Shown: positions 28,078 to 36,808 of the stretch, one piece after another
How the letters are laid out: each line of letters opens with the position of its first letter
Position numbering within the stretch: position 1 is the stretch's first letter
Notes under the pieces: model-generated
Seen by the model: the letters and a program-made list of their open reading frames with translations, nothing else
The model's database searches: none
Told to the model about the DNA's origin: nothing
Position numbers and translations under genes: made by a program
Assembly: GCF_012844455.2 (NCBI RefSeq)
Contig: NZ_JABBCQ020000021.1
Coordinates: 1 to 64,000 of the forward strand
Reading direction: 5' to 3'
DNA length: 64,000 bases
DNA from: Comamonas suwonensis
GTDB lineage: Bacteria; Pseudomonadota; Gammaproteobacteria; Burkholderiales; Burkholderiaceae_C

Positions 28078-29169
28078 ATGATGAAGCTGACCGAACAAAA
28101 CATTCTCATCCTCGGTGCCGGCAAGATTGGCTCCACCATTGCCGATATGGCCGCCGAGCTGCATGGCGCCACCGTCACACTGGCGGATATGCGCCCTCCA
28201 CCTGCCAGTGGTGACGCACAGATTCAGCCATTGCAGCTGGACATTCAAGACGACGCCGCGCTGGCCGCGGCCCTGCAAAAACACACCCTGGTCATCAATG
28301 CCCTGCCTTTTTTCTGCGCCGCGCGCGTGGCACAGGCTGCAGCGCAACAAGGCGTGCACTACTTCGATCTGACCGAGGACGTGGCCGCCATGCGCACCAT
28401 TCAGGCACTGGCACCTCAGGCCAGATCGGTGCTGATGCCGCAGTGCGGGCTGGCCCCGGGGCTGATCGGCATTCTGGGCGGCCATCTGGCCCAGCAGTTT
28501 GATGAGCTGTACGACCTGCACCTGCGCGTGGGCGCGCTCACCCGCCACGCCACCAATGCGCTGCGCTACCACTTCACCTGGAGTGTGGATGGCGTCATCA
28601 ACGAGTACTGCAAGCCCTGCAATACCATCGCCAACGGCCAGCAGGTTACCGTGCCACCACTTGAAAATGTGGAAACACTGATTCTGGATGGCGAAACCTT
28701 CGAGGCCTTCAACACCTCGGGCGGCCTGGGCACGCTGTGCGAGACGCTGCAAGGCCGCGTGCGCAACCTCAACTACAAAACCATACGCCACCCCGGTCAC
28801 CGCGACGCCATGCACCTGCTGCTGCACGGCCTGCGCCTGATTGAGCGGCGCGACCTGCTGCGTGAAGTGCTGGAGGGCGCCGTGCCCCACAGCCGCGACG
28901 ACATGGTGATCATCGCCGCCATGGCCAACGGCATGCGCGCCGGCCGGCTGGAGCAGCTGACCCACACCGCTCGCATCTTTGGCGGCCTGCTGCGCGGCAA
29001 GCAGCGCACCGCCATCGAGCTGACCACCGCCGCCGGCATGCTGGGCGCAGTTGAGCTATTTGCCACCGGCCAGCTGCCGCAGCAAGGCTTTGTGCGCCAA
29101 GAGCAATGCACACTGCCCGCCCTGCTGGCCACCCGCTCAGGTGCGTACTTTCAAAGCCTGCTCCATTGA
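28078..29169 (+). CDS. Saccharopine dehydrogenase-family enzyme, probable L-lysine 6-dehydrogenase
   Basis: 363 residues. N-terminal Rossmann motif ILGAGKIGSTIADMA, then CGLAPGLIGILGGHL and TSGGLGTLCETLQG typical of the saccharopine/lysine dehydrogenase family. There are two adjacent ATG codons (28078, 28081) behind AAGGAG. Because the next gene is an ALDH7-type dehydrogenase 20 bases away, a lysine 6-dehydrogenase making the semialdehyde of alpha-aminoadipate is the best inference; saccharopine dehydrogenase is the alternative. Confidence 0.8.
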   Translation: MMKLTEQNILILGAGKIGSTIADMAAELHGATVTLADMRPPPASGDAQIQPLQLDIQDDAALAAALQKHTLVINALPFFCAARVAQAAAQQGVHYFDLTEDVAAMRTIQALAPQARSVLMPQCGLAPGLIGILGGHLAQQFDELYDLHLRVGALTRHATNALRYHFTWSVDGVINEYCKPCNTIANGQQVTVPPLENVETLILDGETFEAFNTSGGLGTLCETLQGRVRNLNYKTIRHPGHRDAMHLLLHGLRLIERRDLLREVLEGAVPHSRDDMVIIAAMANGMRAGRLEQLTHTARIFGGLLRGKQRTAIELTTAAGMLGAVELFATGQLPQQGFVRQEQCTLPALLATRSGAYFQSLLH

Positions 29170-29189
29170 ACCATTCACACCACAAAGCC

Positions 29190-30704
29190 ATGACCACCAC
29201 CGCCGACCTTCAGACCGTACTGAGCCGCTGCGGCATTGATCTGCCCCGCTACAGCGGCCATGACATCAGCGTGCATTCGCCCATTGATGGCGCAGAGATT
29301 GCCCGACTGGCCGCCCTGCCCGTCGCCCAAATGCCGCAAGTGATTGACCGCGCCACACAGGCCTTTGAGCAATGGCGACTGGTGCCCGCGCCCGTGCGTG
29401 GCGAGCTGGTGCGGCTGTGGGGCGAGGAGCTGCGCCGCGCCAAGGCCGATATCGGCCACGTGATCTCCTGCGAGGTCGGCAAGATCGTTCAGGAAGGATT
29501 AGGCGAGGTGCAGGAAGGCGTGGATATCTGCGAATTTGCCGTGGGCCTGTCGCGCCAGCTGCATGGCAAGACCATTGTTTCGGAACGCCCCGGCCACCGC
29601 ATCATGGAGCAGTACCACCCGCTGGGGCCAGTGGCGATCATCACGGCCTTCAACTTTCCCAGCGCCGTGTTTGCCTGGAATGCCGCGATTGCGCTGGTCT
29701 GCGGCAATCCGGTGATCTTCAAGCCGTCTGAAAAAGCAGCACTGTCCGGCCTTGCCACTTTCAAGGCGCTGGAGCGCGCCATTGAGCAGTTTGGCAACCG
29801 CGCACCTGCCGGGCTGGCGCAGATTGTGCTGGGCACAAGCGACGTGGCTGAAGCGCTGGTAGACAGCCCGCAAATCGCCCTCGTGTCTGCCACCGGCTCC
29901 ACCCCCATGGGCCGCACCGTGGGCCCCAAGCTGGCGGCGCGCTTTGGCAAGCGCATTCTGGAGCTGGGCGGCAACAACGCCATGGTGGTCACGCCAGCCG
30001 CTGATCTCGATCTGGCCGTGCGCGCCATCGTCTTCAGCGCCGTGGGCACGGCAGGCCAGCGCTGTACGACGCTGCGCCGCCTCATCGTGCACCGTGATAT
30101 CAAGCAGGCGCTGCTGGATAAGCTGCTACCCGCCTACCGCAGCTTGCGCATCGGCGACCCGCTGCAGGCGGGCACGCTGGTCGGCCCGCTGATTGACAAG
30201 GCTTCGTTTGACGCCATGCAGCACTCCATTGAGCAAGCGCAGCAGCAAGGTGGGCAGTTGCTCGCCGGCGGCCAGCGCCAGCTGGAGCAAAGCTTTCCCC
30301 ATGGCTTTTACGTCGCGCCCGCCATTGTGGACATGCCCGCGCAAACCGCCATCGTCCAACACGAAACCTTTGCGCCTTTGCTCTATGTGCTGAGCTATGA
30401 CGAGCTGGCGCAGGCCATTGCGCTGAACAACGATGTGCCCCAGGGTCTCTCGTCCTGCATTTTTTCCAACGATCTGCGCGAAGTGGAGACGTTTTTGGGT
30501 GCCGCAGGTTCTGACTGCGGCATGGCCAACGTCAACATCGGCCCCAGCGGTGCCGAAATTGGCGGGGCCTTTGGTGGCGAGAAAGAAACCGGCGGCGACC
30601 GCGAGAGCGGCTCGGATGCATGGAAGCAGTACATGCGCCGCACCACCAACACCATCAACTATTCGCGCGAGCTGCCACTGGCTCAAGGCATTCAGTTTGA
30701 GTGA
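29190..30704 (+). CDS. ALDH7-type dehydrogenase, probable alpha-aminoadipate semialdehyde (piperideine-6-carboxylate) dehydrogenase
   Basis: 504 residues from the ATG at 29190. Catalytic Glu258 (RILELGGNNAMVV) and Cys292 (GTAGQRCTTLRR); the run VNIGPSGAEIGGAFGGEKET near the C-terminus is characteristic of antiquitin/AmaB enzymes. It oxidises alpha-aminoadipate semialdehyde to alpha-aminoadipate with NAD. Paired with the upstream dehydrogenase it forms a two-gene lysine catabolic unit. Cytoplasmic. Confidence 0.9.
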   Translation: MTTTADLQTVLSRCGIDLPRYSGHDISVHSPIDGAEIARLAALPVAQMPQVIDRATQAFEQWRLVPAPVRGELVRLWGEELRRAKADIGHVISCEVGKIVQEGLGEVQEGVDICEFAVGLSRQLHGKTIVSERPGHRIMEQYHPLGPVAIITAFNFPSAVFAWNAAIALVCGNPVIFKPSEKAALSGLATFKALERAIEQFGNRAPAGLAQIVLGTSDVAEALVDSPQIALVSATGSTPMGRTVGPKLAARFGKRILELGGNNAMVVTPAADLDLAVRAIVFSAVGTAGQRCTTLRRLIVHRDIKQALLDKLLPAYRSLRIGDPLQAGTLVGPLIDKASFDAMQHSIEQAQQQGGQLLAGGQRQLEQSFPHGFYVAPAIVDMPAQTAIVQHETFAPLLYVLSYDELAQAIALNNDVPQGLSSCIFSNDLREVETFLGAAGSDCGMANVNIGPSGAEIGGAFGGEKETGGDRESGSDAWKQYMRRTTNTINYSRELPLAQGIQFE

Positions 30705-31342
30705 GCGATGCCAGGCCAGCGCAGCAAACCGCCGCTTGATTTGCCAGACAATGCCTGCTCACCGCCTTTCCGAAATCAACCACGGCAGCATCAAGCGCAC
30801 ATGGTCGAGCCACTCCTGCAACTGGGCGGCCATATCGAATTCATTCCCAGCCCCGCTCTCTGGCACCTCTCAACATCTATGACCGGTAAGAGTCTCTGGG
30901 CCTTGAGCGGCTGGCTACGACCCCAATGACCCAAAGCAGCTGCGGCAGTTGCTAGATATTCACGTCTTCCCGCTCTGGAGTCAGGGCGCATGGACTGCCG
31001 CGCATCAAGTCGCACTGCCCCATACTCCGCATTCCGCCTTGCAAAAACCCGCAGCACAACTTTGCAGGCCTGCTTGGAAGATGACGATAGCGACTGCTTT
31101 TATCGACCGGCAGCTGGCACATTCAAAACCCCAGACAGCTTTTGCTGAACGCCCACGCCGCCATGTAGGCGCATTTGGCCAAAAAATCAGTCAACCATTA
31201 TTTAAGCAACAAATTAAAGTGATAGGCGATGAAGAGCGAAGATAAGGCCTGATTCCCTACAGCCTTGTCACAAAACTGTGATTGAACTTGCGCACCGGGC
31301 AGTGGAGAATGTCTTACTACCGCTTTCGCCTCAGGTGCTGTC
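30705..31342. other. 638-base gap after the lysine-catabolic pair
   Basis: Several short frames are open here but none shows family sequence, a ribosome-binding site or a coherent composition. The region may be decayed coding sequence plus the promoter of the cupin gene at 31343. I see no repeat or RNA gene. Confidence 0.4.
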
Positions 31343-31678
31343 ATGGACCACAAACACTCCACGCCCACCCACCAAACTCTGGATGTCGCTCCGTTTGGAG
31401 CCAGGCTTTCAGCCGCTCACTCCAGCGTGCTCTTCAAGGCGGAAGATCTGGAAGTCATTCGCATCGTGCTCCGCCACGGGCAGACCCTGCCGCCGCACCG
31501 CGTTCCGGGCAGTGTCAGTCTGCAATGCCTTGAAGGCAGGCTTGAAGTGATGATCGGGCAGACGGTGCACGAACTCTCAGCCAAGCAGCTTATTCATCTG
31601 CCCGCCAATATGCCCCATGCTGTGCGTGCGCTGGAAGATTCGTCAGCCATCGCCACCATCGTTCTCTGCAGCGCCTGA
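31343..31678 (+). CDS. Cupin-domain protein (paralogue of the one at 27517)
   Basis: 111 residues, one cupin barrel. LPPHRVPGSVSLQCLEGRLE and LIHLPANMPHAVRALEDSSA parallel LPAHQAPGEMTIQCLQGRL and LLFLPAGTMHAVEAELDSSA of the earlier cupin. The start ATG at 31343 is preceded by CAGGTG. Another frame overlaps it but is a shadow. Function unknown. Confidence 0.78.
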   Translation: MDHKHSTPTHQTLDVAPFGARLSAAHSSVLFKAEDLEVIRIVLRHGQTLPPHRVPGSVSLQCLEGRLEVMIGQTVHELSAKQLIHLPANMPHAVRALEDSSAIATIVLCSA

Positions 31679-31685
31679 AGCCCTC

Positions 31686-32450
31686 TCAACGCACTGGTAA
31701 GAATTGCATGAATGGGCCCGCCACCAGCCCCTGCGCGTAACCGATGACGGAGCGCCGGTAGCGCTCTGTGGTGTAGTCGGCAATCAGATCCAGGCGGCCA
31801 ATGATTTTCCCTATTTCTCGCTCAAAGCTCAGGTTGCGCGCGTCTTCGCTCATCTGATTCGATAGCAGCAAGGGCTGGCCCGTAGGCGCTTTGCGAGAGT
31901 TAAGAATCCAGTTGGCAATCTCGAGGTTGCGCGCGGCGTTGAAGACATGCTGCGGGTCCAGCCCGTCGATCAGCGTGAAGCTGGTGCGCCCGCCATGCGA
32001 GGTGACCAGCATGTCAGCCGCCGCGTAGATAAAAGCGGCAACCCTGTCACCCTTGAATTCAGGCTGCAAAGCCAGCGACAGTGCCGCCACATCGCGTTTG
32101 CCCTGCAGTTCATGCCAAGGCTGGCGCTCCATGATGGCGATGCGCACATAGGTCATGGCCGCCTCACGGCTGGTGGCGGTCTTTTTCCATTCGTTGGGAT
32201 TGCGGCGGTAGAGCTTGTCCATGATGAGGAACAGGCTCTCCAGGTTCTGCTTCATGGCCAGCGTGGCCATGCGGTTGCTGTCCGACTGCAGCAACTCGCG
32301 CGAGTGAAAGCTCTCGCCTTCCACCTCGCCGTGATGGGTGGGGGCGCTAGAGCATGCGACTAAACCCAAAGCCAGCAGGCCCGACAGCACGCTCACCCGC
32401 AAGGCACTGAGGCTGGCGGCGGCGTCGGGTACAGCGGGAACTGAAGTCAT
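31686..32450 (-). CDS. Lipoprotein of unknown function
   Basis: 254 residues from the ATG at 32450. The lipobox GLVACSS follows a hydrophobic stretch, so the mature protein begins at that Cys and is anchored to a membrane. A TTG 30 bases earlier is an alternative start. The mature part is helical (LESLFLIMDKLYRRNPNEW, YVRIAIMERQPWHE) with ADMLVTSHGGRTSFTLIDGLD. I do not recognise the family. Convergent with the cupin gene. Confidence 0.7.
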   Translation of the reverse strand: MTSVPAVPDAAASLSALRVSVLSGLLALGLVACSSAPTHHGEVEGESFHSRELLQSDSNRMATLAMKQNLESLFLIMDKLYRRNPNEWKKTATSREAAMTYVRIAIMERQPWHELQGKRDVAALSLALQPEFKGDRVAAFIYAAADMLVTSHGGRTSFTLIDGLDPQHVFNAARNLEIANWILNSRKAPTGQPLLLSNQMSEDARNLSFEREIGKIIGRLDLIADYTTERYRRSVIGYAQGLVAGPFMQFLPVR

Positions 32451-32553
32451 GCGAGAAACATAACAGCAGATGCCACTCAATTAATCACGCCACAGCCCTG
32501 TGATTGTTATCAATCGTGAATGCAGGAAAAGCAATTTGAGATAGTTTCCACGG

Positions 32554-34059
32554 CTATCCACGCAACTGCTTGAGGATGTGTTCCAGCATTTTCCACGGTG
32601 CCACATGGTCCGCCATGGCCACGGGCACGCGCAGCATGCGGCTGGTGGCTTGCTGGGGTGAAAACAGCACGCCCGGCGCCAGCAACAGATTGCTCAGCGC
32701 CGCCTGCCGCGCCAGCACCTCGGTGTCCACTCCGCAATCAACCCATGCAAAGGTGCCAGCCACAGGCTCATGCTCCGCATAGCAGCCAATGGCTTCCAGT
32801 TTGCGCAGGCAGCGAATGCGCGCTCGGTCCACACGCTCTCGCAAGCGGTCAACATGCTTGCGGTAAGAGCCGTCGGCCAGAATATGGTGCACGATGTGCT
32901 CGGCGGGCAGCGATGAGGTCAGGCCCGACAGCAGCTTCATGTCCGTCAGGCGGTGCACATAGTCGGGCTTGGCTGCGATGTAGCCCACGCGCAGGCCTCC
33001 CGACAGCGTCTTGGAGTAGCCACCCACCAAAATTACACGCTGCAGCCTGTCCATGGCAGCCAGCCGCAGCGGCATGGCCCCCAGAAAATCGGCATAGGTA
33101 TCGTCCTCCACCAGCAGAAAATCGTGGCGCTCGGCAATCCGCAGCACCTCATGCGCCACACCGGCAGACAGGCTCAAGCCCGTAGGGTTGTGAACCGCTG
33201 TATTGAGGATAAAGAGCTTAGGTTGGTGGGCCTGCGCCAGCGATTCCAGCGCCACCACATCGGGCCCCCCCGGCAGGCGCGGCACGCCAATCACATTCAC
33301 GCCCATGTACTTCAGCCGCCCAAAAATCAAAAACCAGGCCGGATCCTCGACCAGCACCGTGTCACCGGGCTTGAGAAAGCAGCGCACGATCAGGTCCAGC
33401 CCCTGGGTCACACCGCCCACCGTCATCAGATTGGCCTCGGGGTGGGCTTGTACTTCCTGAGCTTGCAGATTGGAGGCTATCTGCTGACGTAAGGGCAGAA
33501 AACCCTGTGGATGGCCGTAGCCGAGAAAGCCCAGTTCCGCACGAGCACCCTGGCGGCTGATGGCACGCATGGCACCCGTAATCAGGCCCTGGTCCATCCA
33601 GCTGGACGGCAGGCAGCCCGCGCCACCGGTGTTTTCGCCGTCATCCCGAAAAATGCCGCGCAGCAGATAGGCGGTATCAAACTCCACCACTTCTGCCGGA
33701 ACCTCGGCCACAGCCGCAGGCTCCATGAGGCGGCGCTGCGCCGCCACATAAAAGCCGCTGCCGCGCCGCGACTGCAGCAATCCTTGGGCGGCGAGCTTGT
33801 CATAGGCCTGCACCACGGTATCGCGGCTGACCCCGGCGCTCTGCGCCAGCGCCCGCACGGACGGCACCCGCATGCCCACGCGCAGGCCGTGGTTGCGAAC
33901 CAGCCCTGTGAAATGCTCGACCAGTTGCTCCACCAAAGCGGTGCCACTGGATCGCATGGGCTGCCAGCCCATGCTGGCTGCAGCCGGTGTCGTTGCCGAG
34001 GCCGCTGCCCTCGCCAAGGAATGGTCCGCGGCGGCGGTGTCAAATGGCATGTCTTGCAC
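32554..34059 (-). CDS. MocR-type regulator (GntR helix-turn-helix fused to class I aminotransferase)
   Basis: 501 residues. GntR winged helix at about 45-110 (MRVPSVRALAQSAGVSRDTV, YDKLAAQGLLQSRRGSGFYV), then an aminotransferase-like domain with NPTGLSLSAGV, VEDDTYADFLG and the PLP lysine in GGYSKTLSGGLRVGYIA. MocR proteins use PLP as effector site. It is divergent from the LysE-family exporter at 34192; direct repeats in the 132-base gap fit MocR operators. Confidence 0.92.
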   Translation of the reverse strand: MQDMPFDTAAADHSLARAAASATTPAAASMGWQPMRSSGTALVEQLVEHFTGLVRNHGLRVGMRVPSVRALAQSAGVSRDTVVQAYDKLAAQGLLQSRRGSGFYVAAQRRLMEPAAVAEVPAEVVEFDTAYLLRGIFRDDGENTGGAGCLPSSWMDQGLITGAMRAISRQGARAELGFLGYGHPQGFLPLRQQIASNLQAQEVQAHPEANLMTVGGVTQGLDLIVRCFLKPGDTVLVEDPAWFLIFGRLKYMGVNVIGVPRLPGGPDVVALESLAQAHQPKLFILNTAVHNPTGLSLSAGVAHEVLRIAERHDFLLVEDDTYADFLGAMPLRLAAMDRLQRVILVGGYSKTLSGGLRVGYIAAKPDYVHRLTDMKLLSGLTSSLPAEHIVHHILADGSYRKHVDRLRERVDRARIRCLRKLEAIGCYAEHEPVAGTFAWVDCGVDTEVLARQAALSNLLLAPGVLFSPQQATSRMLRVPVAMADHVAPWKMLEHILKQLRG

Positions 34060-34092
34060 GGATATTCACCTCAAAGTGTCATGCTTATGAAA

Positions 34093-34141
34093 GCAGGCCA
34101 GCTCATCAATTGGCCTGCAAAAGTGTACCGCCACTGTACCG
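34093..34141. promoter_or_regulatory. Candidate MocR operator between mocR-like gene and lysE-like gene
   Basis: Two direct copies of TGTACCG at 34124-34130 and 34135-34141, 11 bases (about one helical turn) apart, as known for MocR operators, next to an inverted repeat GCAGGCCA (34093-34100) and TGGCCTGC (34111-34118). A further GTACAGT at 34174-34180 is the complement of ACTGTAC at 34133-34139. Confidence 0.55.
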
Positions 34142-34191
34142 ATTTCAGCAATTAGCATGAAGCACAACGCAACGTACAGTCCCAAGCCTTT

Positions 34192-34809
34192 ATGTCTTAC
34201 CTGCCCGACTCCACCGCTTTCATCCTGCCACTGGCCATGTTCGCCTTTGTCAGCTCCGTCACACCTGGCCCGAACAATGTGATGCTCACGGCCTCCGGTG
34301 CGACCTTTGGCTATCGCCGCAGCATTCCCCACATGCTGGGCATTTGCCTGGGCGTGGTAGTGATGGTGCTGCTGATCGGGACTGGACTGGGCAAGCTGTT
34401 CGAGGCCGAGCCACGCATCTACACCTTGCTCAAATATGTGGGCGCGGCCTATCTGATCTGGCTGGCCTGGAAGATCGCCAGAGCCGCTGGCGTCGATCAG
34501 GGACAGTCCGGCAGTCGGCCCTTCAGCTTCTGGCAGGCTGCGGCCTTTCAATGGGTCAACCCTAAGGCCTGGATCATGGCCGTAGGCGTCGTCGCGACCT
34601 ATACACCTCGTGAAGGATTTTTTGTGAACCTGCTGCTGTCCGCCCTGGTGCTGGGCCTGGTGAACTACCCCAGCATCAGCGTCTGGACCCTGTTTGGCAG
34701 CACCGTGGGTCGTGCGCTGCGCACGCCTCAGGCTTTGCGTGTTTTCAACGGTGTGATGGCAGGTTTGCTGCTGTTGTCACTGGTGCCGATCTTCATGGAG
34801 CACACCTAA
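34192..34809 (+). CDS. LysE/RhtB-family amino-acid exporter
   Basis: 205 residues with six hydrophobic segments. FVSSVTPGPNNVMLTASGA is the family signature near the N-terminus, and FQWVNPKAWIMAVG the central one. It should export an amino acid or derivative across the inner membrane. Divergent from the MocR regulator, which probably controls it. The GNAT gene follows at 9 bases. Confidence 0.92.
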   Translation: MSYLPDSTAFILPLAMFAFVSSVTPGPNNVMLTASGATFGYRRSIPHMLGICLGVVVMVLLIGTGLGKLFEAEPRIYTLLKYVGAAYLIWLAWKIARAAGVDQGQSGSRPFSFWQAAAFQWVNPKAWIMAVGVVATYTPREGFFVNLLLSALVLGLVNYPSISVWTLFGSTVGRALRTPQALRVFNGVMAGLLLLSLVPIFMEHT

Positions 34810-34818
34810 ACTGGGCTC

Positions 34819-35346
34819 ATGCAACACTCCATACGACCGCTGACCTCCCCCGACCTAGAGAGCTACCGCACCCTGCGCCTGCAAGCCTTGACGGAATGCC
34901 CTGCCTCATTCGGCGCCACGCCCGCTACCGAACAGGCGCAAAGCGATGCGCAGATAGTGAGCCGCTTTGGCGGCAGCCCCGGTCACATCATGTGGGGCGG
35001 CTTTGACAGCAATGGCAAGCTCTGCGCCACGCTAGGCATGTATCGTGACCAGAGTGAAAAGACGGCGCACAAAGCACATCTTTTTGCCATGTATGTGGCG
35101 GCTCGGGCCCGAGACCTGGGCCTGGCGCGGCGTATGCTGGAGACGGCTGTTGACCACGCCAACGCGCTGAAATTGCGGCAAATCATGCTGGGATGCAATG
35201 CCAGCAACCTTGCAGCGCTGCGTTTATATGAGCAAGCAGGCTTTAGCCGCTATGGACTGGAGCCTGCTGCCCTGTATGTGGACGGCGAATACTTCGACGA
35301 AGTGCTGATGGTGCTTGCGCTGAATGCCGCCCCTCAAACCGCCTGA
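34819..35346 (+). CDS. GNAT-family N-acetyltransferase
   Basis: 175 residues. The acetyl-CoA-binding region is at about 95-110 (YVAARARDLGLARRMLETAV, an R/Q-x-x-G-x-G/A variant), followed by LGCNASNLAALRLYEQAGF. Starts 9 bases after the exporter, so likely one transcript; it may acetylate the exported compound or an antimetabolite. Substrate unknown. Convergent with mnmH, 5 bases apart. Confidence 0.88.
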   Translation: MQHSIRPLTSPDLESYRTLRLQALTECPASFGATPATEQAQSDAQIVSRFGGSPGHIMWGGFDSNGKLCATLGMYRDQSEKTAHKAHLFAMYVAARARDLGLARRMLETAVDHANALKLRQIMLGCNASNLAALRLYEQAGFSRYGLEPAALYVDGEYFDEVLMVLALNAAPQTA

Positions 35347-35351
35347 CGCTG

Positions 35352-36407
35352 TCAGCGCGTCTGCAGCGCCCTGACCTGCTGCGCCAGCTTGGCAATGCCT
35401 GCGTCGGACAGGTCATCGGTCTCCAACACCTGACGCTGGGGCCACTGCACAAAGTGGTTGGACTGCGAGCGTTCGTAATGCGGGTCGTAATGGCGCAGCA
35501 TCAGCTCCTCAAACAAGGGCGATAGCTCTTTGGTACGCGCCCATTCCTGCCAGCGGCTGATCACGACATTGCCATGCAGCTCTTTGAGCCAGCCCAGCTT
35601 GTCGGCCAGCGCATCGGGCTCATCGCCCAGATATGCATAGTCGCGCAGCAAAAAGGACAGGCGTGCAGACTCCGTGGCACGCACTTCGATGACAGGCGCC
35701 TTGTGCAGATGCGACACCAGCACCAGCGGCAGGCCAATACGGCCAATCTTGGCGCTCTCGCCTTCCAGATAGACGGGGCGGGAGAGGTCAAACTGCTCCA
35801 GCTTTTCGGCAATCAGGGTCTCAAAGCGCTTCTGGCTGGGCTGCTCAATGCCAGGCAAGTTGCCCAGCAGTGAGCCCTTGTGGCTGGCAAAGCCCTCAAG
35901 GTCCAGCACCTGCTCGCCGCGTTCGGCCAGCGCATGCAGCACACGGGTCTTGGCCGAGCCCGTTGCGCCGCACAGCACACGCATCTGCAACTGGGGCACC
36001 AGCGTTTCAAGCTGCTCGATCACATGGCCGCGAAAAGACTTGTAGCCACCGGCGAGCTGCTGCGCGTCCCAGCCAACCAGACGCAACCAGGTCACCATGG
36101 AGCCGCTGCGCAGGCCGCCGCGCCAGCAATAGACCAGCGGCTTCCAGTTGGCAGGCTTGTCGGCAAAGGTTTCGCGCAGGTGGCGTGCCAGATTGGCCGC
36201 GACATAGGCAGCGCCCAAGCGTTTGGCCTCAAACGGGCTGACCTGTTTGTAGATGGTGCCGATCTCCGCGCGCTCTGCATCGCTGAGCACAGGGCAGTTG
36301 ATGGCACCGGGAATATGGTCCAGCGCAAACTCACCGGGAGAACGGGCGTCAATCAGGGTTGCGTACTGGTGGCGTTCGGGAACGCGAACGGGCTGGCGAT
36401 GGGACAC
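35352..36407 (-). CDS. mnmH: tRNA 2-selenouridine synthase
   Basis: 351 residues. N-terminal rhodanese domain with catalytic Cys94 in LVYCWRGGLRSGS, the SelU/MnmH signature, and a C-terminal P-loop domain (GATGSAKT, residues 147-154). It replaces sulfur by selenium in 2-thiouridine at the wobble position of tRNAs for Lys, Glu and Gln, using selenophosphate from SelD (14770-15846). The start is GTG at 36407 with no clear ribosome-binding site. Confidence 0.95.
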   Translation of the reverse strand: MSHRQPVRVPERHQYATLIDARSPGEFALDHIPGAINCPVLSDAERAEIGTIYKQVSPFEAKRLGAAYVAANLARHLRETFADKPANWKPLVYCWRGGLRSGSMVTWLRLVGWDAQQLAGGYKSFRGHVIEQLETLVPQLQMRVLCGATGSAKTRVLHALAERGEQVLDLEGFASHKGSLLGNLPGIEQPSQKRFETLIAEKLEQFDLSRPVYLEGESAKIGRIGLPLVLVSHLHKAPVIEVRATESARLSFLLRDYAYLGDEPDALADKLGWLKELHGNVVISRWQEWARTKELSPLFEELMLRHYDPHYERSQSNHFVQWPQRQVLETDDLSDAGIAKLAQQVRALQTR

Positions 36408-36807
36408 GGCAGACTATCCATGGCTGCGCCCATGCGACCTGCTGGCCGAGGGGCAATGGCGTGTAGTCGGGCAGAGGTCAGGCTGATGAAAGCGGTGATC
36501 GCGTGCGATCTGACTCGATGCTCGGCAACATGAAAAACCTGCGGCCACTGTCAATCGACAGCACCAGACAGGCCACGAAGCCAGGGCGTGGATCGAGCCT
36601 CGATACGCACCATAGCCGCCGCCTTGTGGGTTGCAACCATTCCCTGAAAGCATGCATTTTCGCAGATGCAGCCACCGCCATCGGCCAGCCGCGCCCAAAA
36701 CCGCACAGGGCGCTAATGCTTGCACACCAGCGCCCTGTCAAAAGATTTTTTACAGATAAATAGCTACTAGCGCTTATCCATCAAACGTCAACAGCTATCA
36801 AAAGTGA
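36408..36807. other. 400-base gap between mnmH and the AGCS symporter
   Basis: No supported gene. The right end (36757-36808) holds a copy of the AGCGCT/AGCTATCA intergenic repeat. Confidence 0.4.
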
Positions 36808-36808
36808 T
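36757..36808. repeat. Intergenic AGCGCTT...AGCTATCA repeat copy
   Basis: Contains AAATAGCTACTAGCGCTTAT and, 16 bases on, CAACAGCTATCAAAAGTGAT. Same word pair as the copies at 4846-4900 and 10053-10145. Confidence 0.45.

Noticed and set aside
30705..31342. Short frames after the lysine-catabolic genes
   Set aside because: No start signal, no recognisable motif and overlapping alternatives in several frames.
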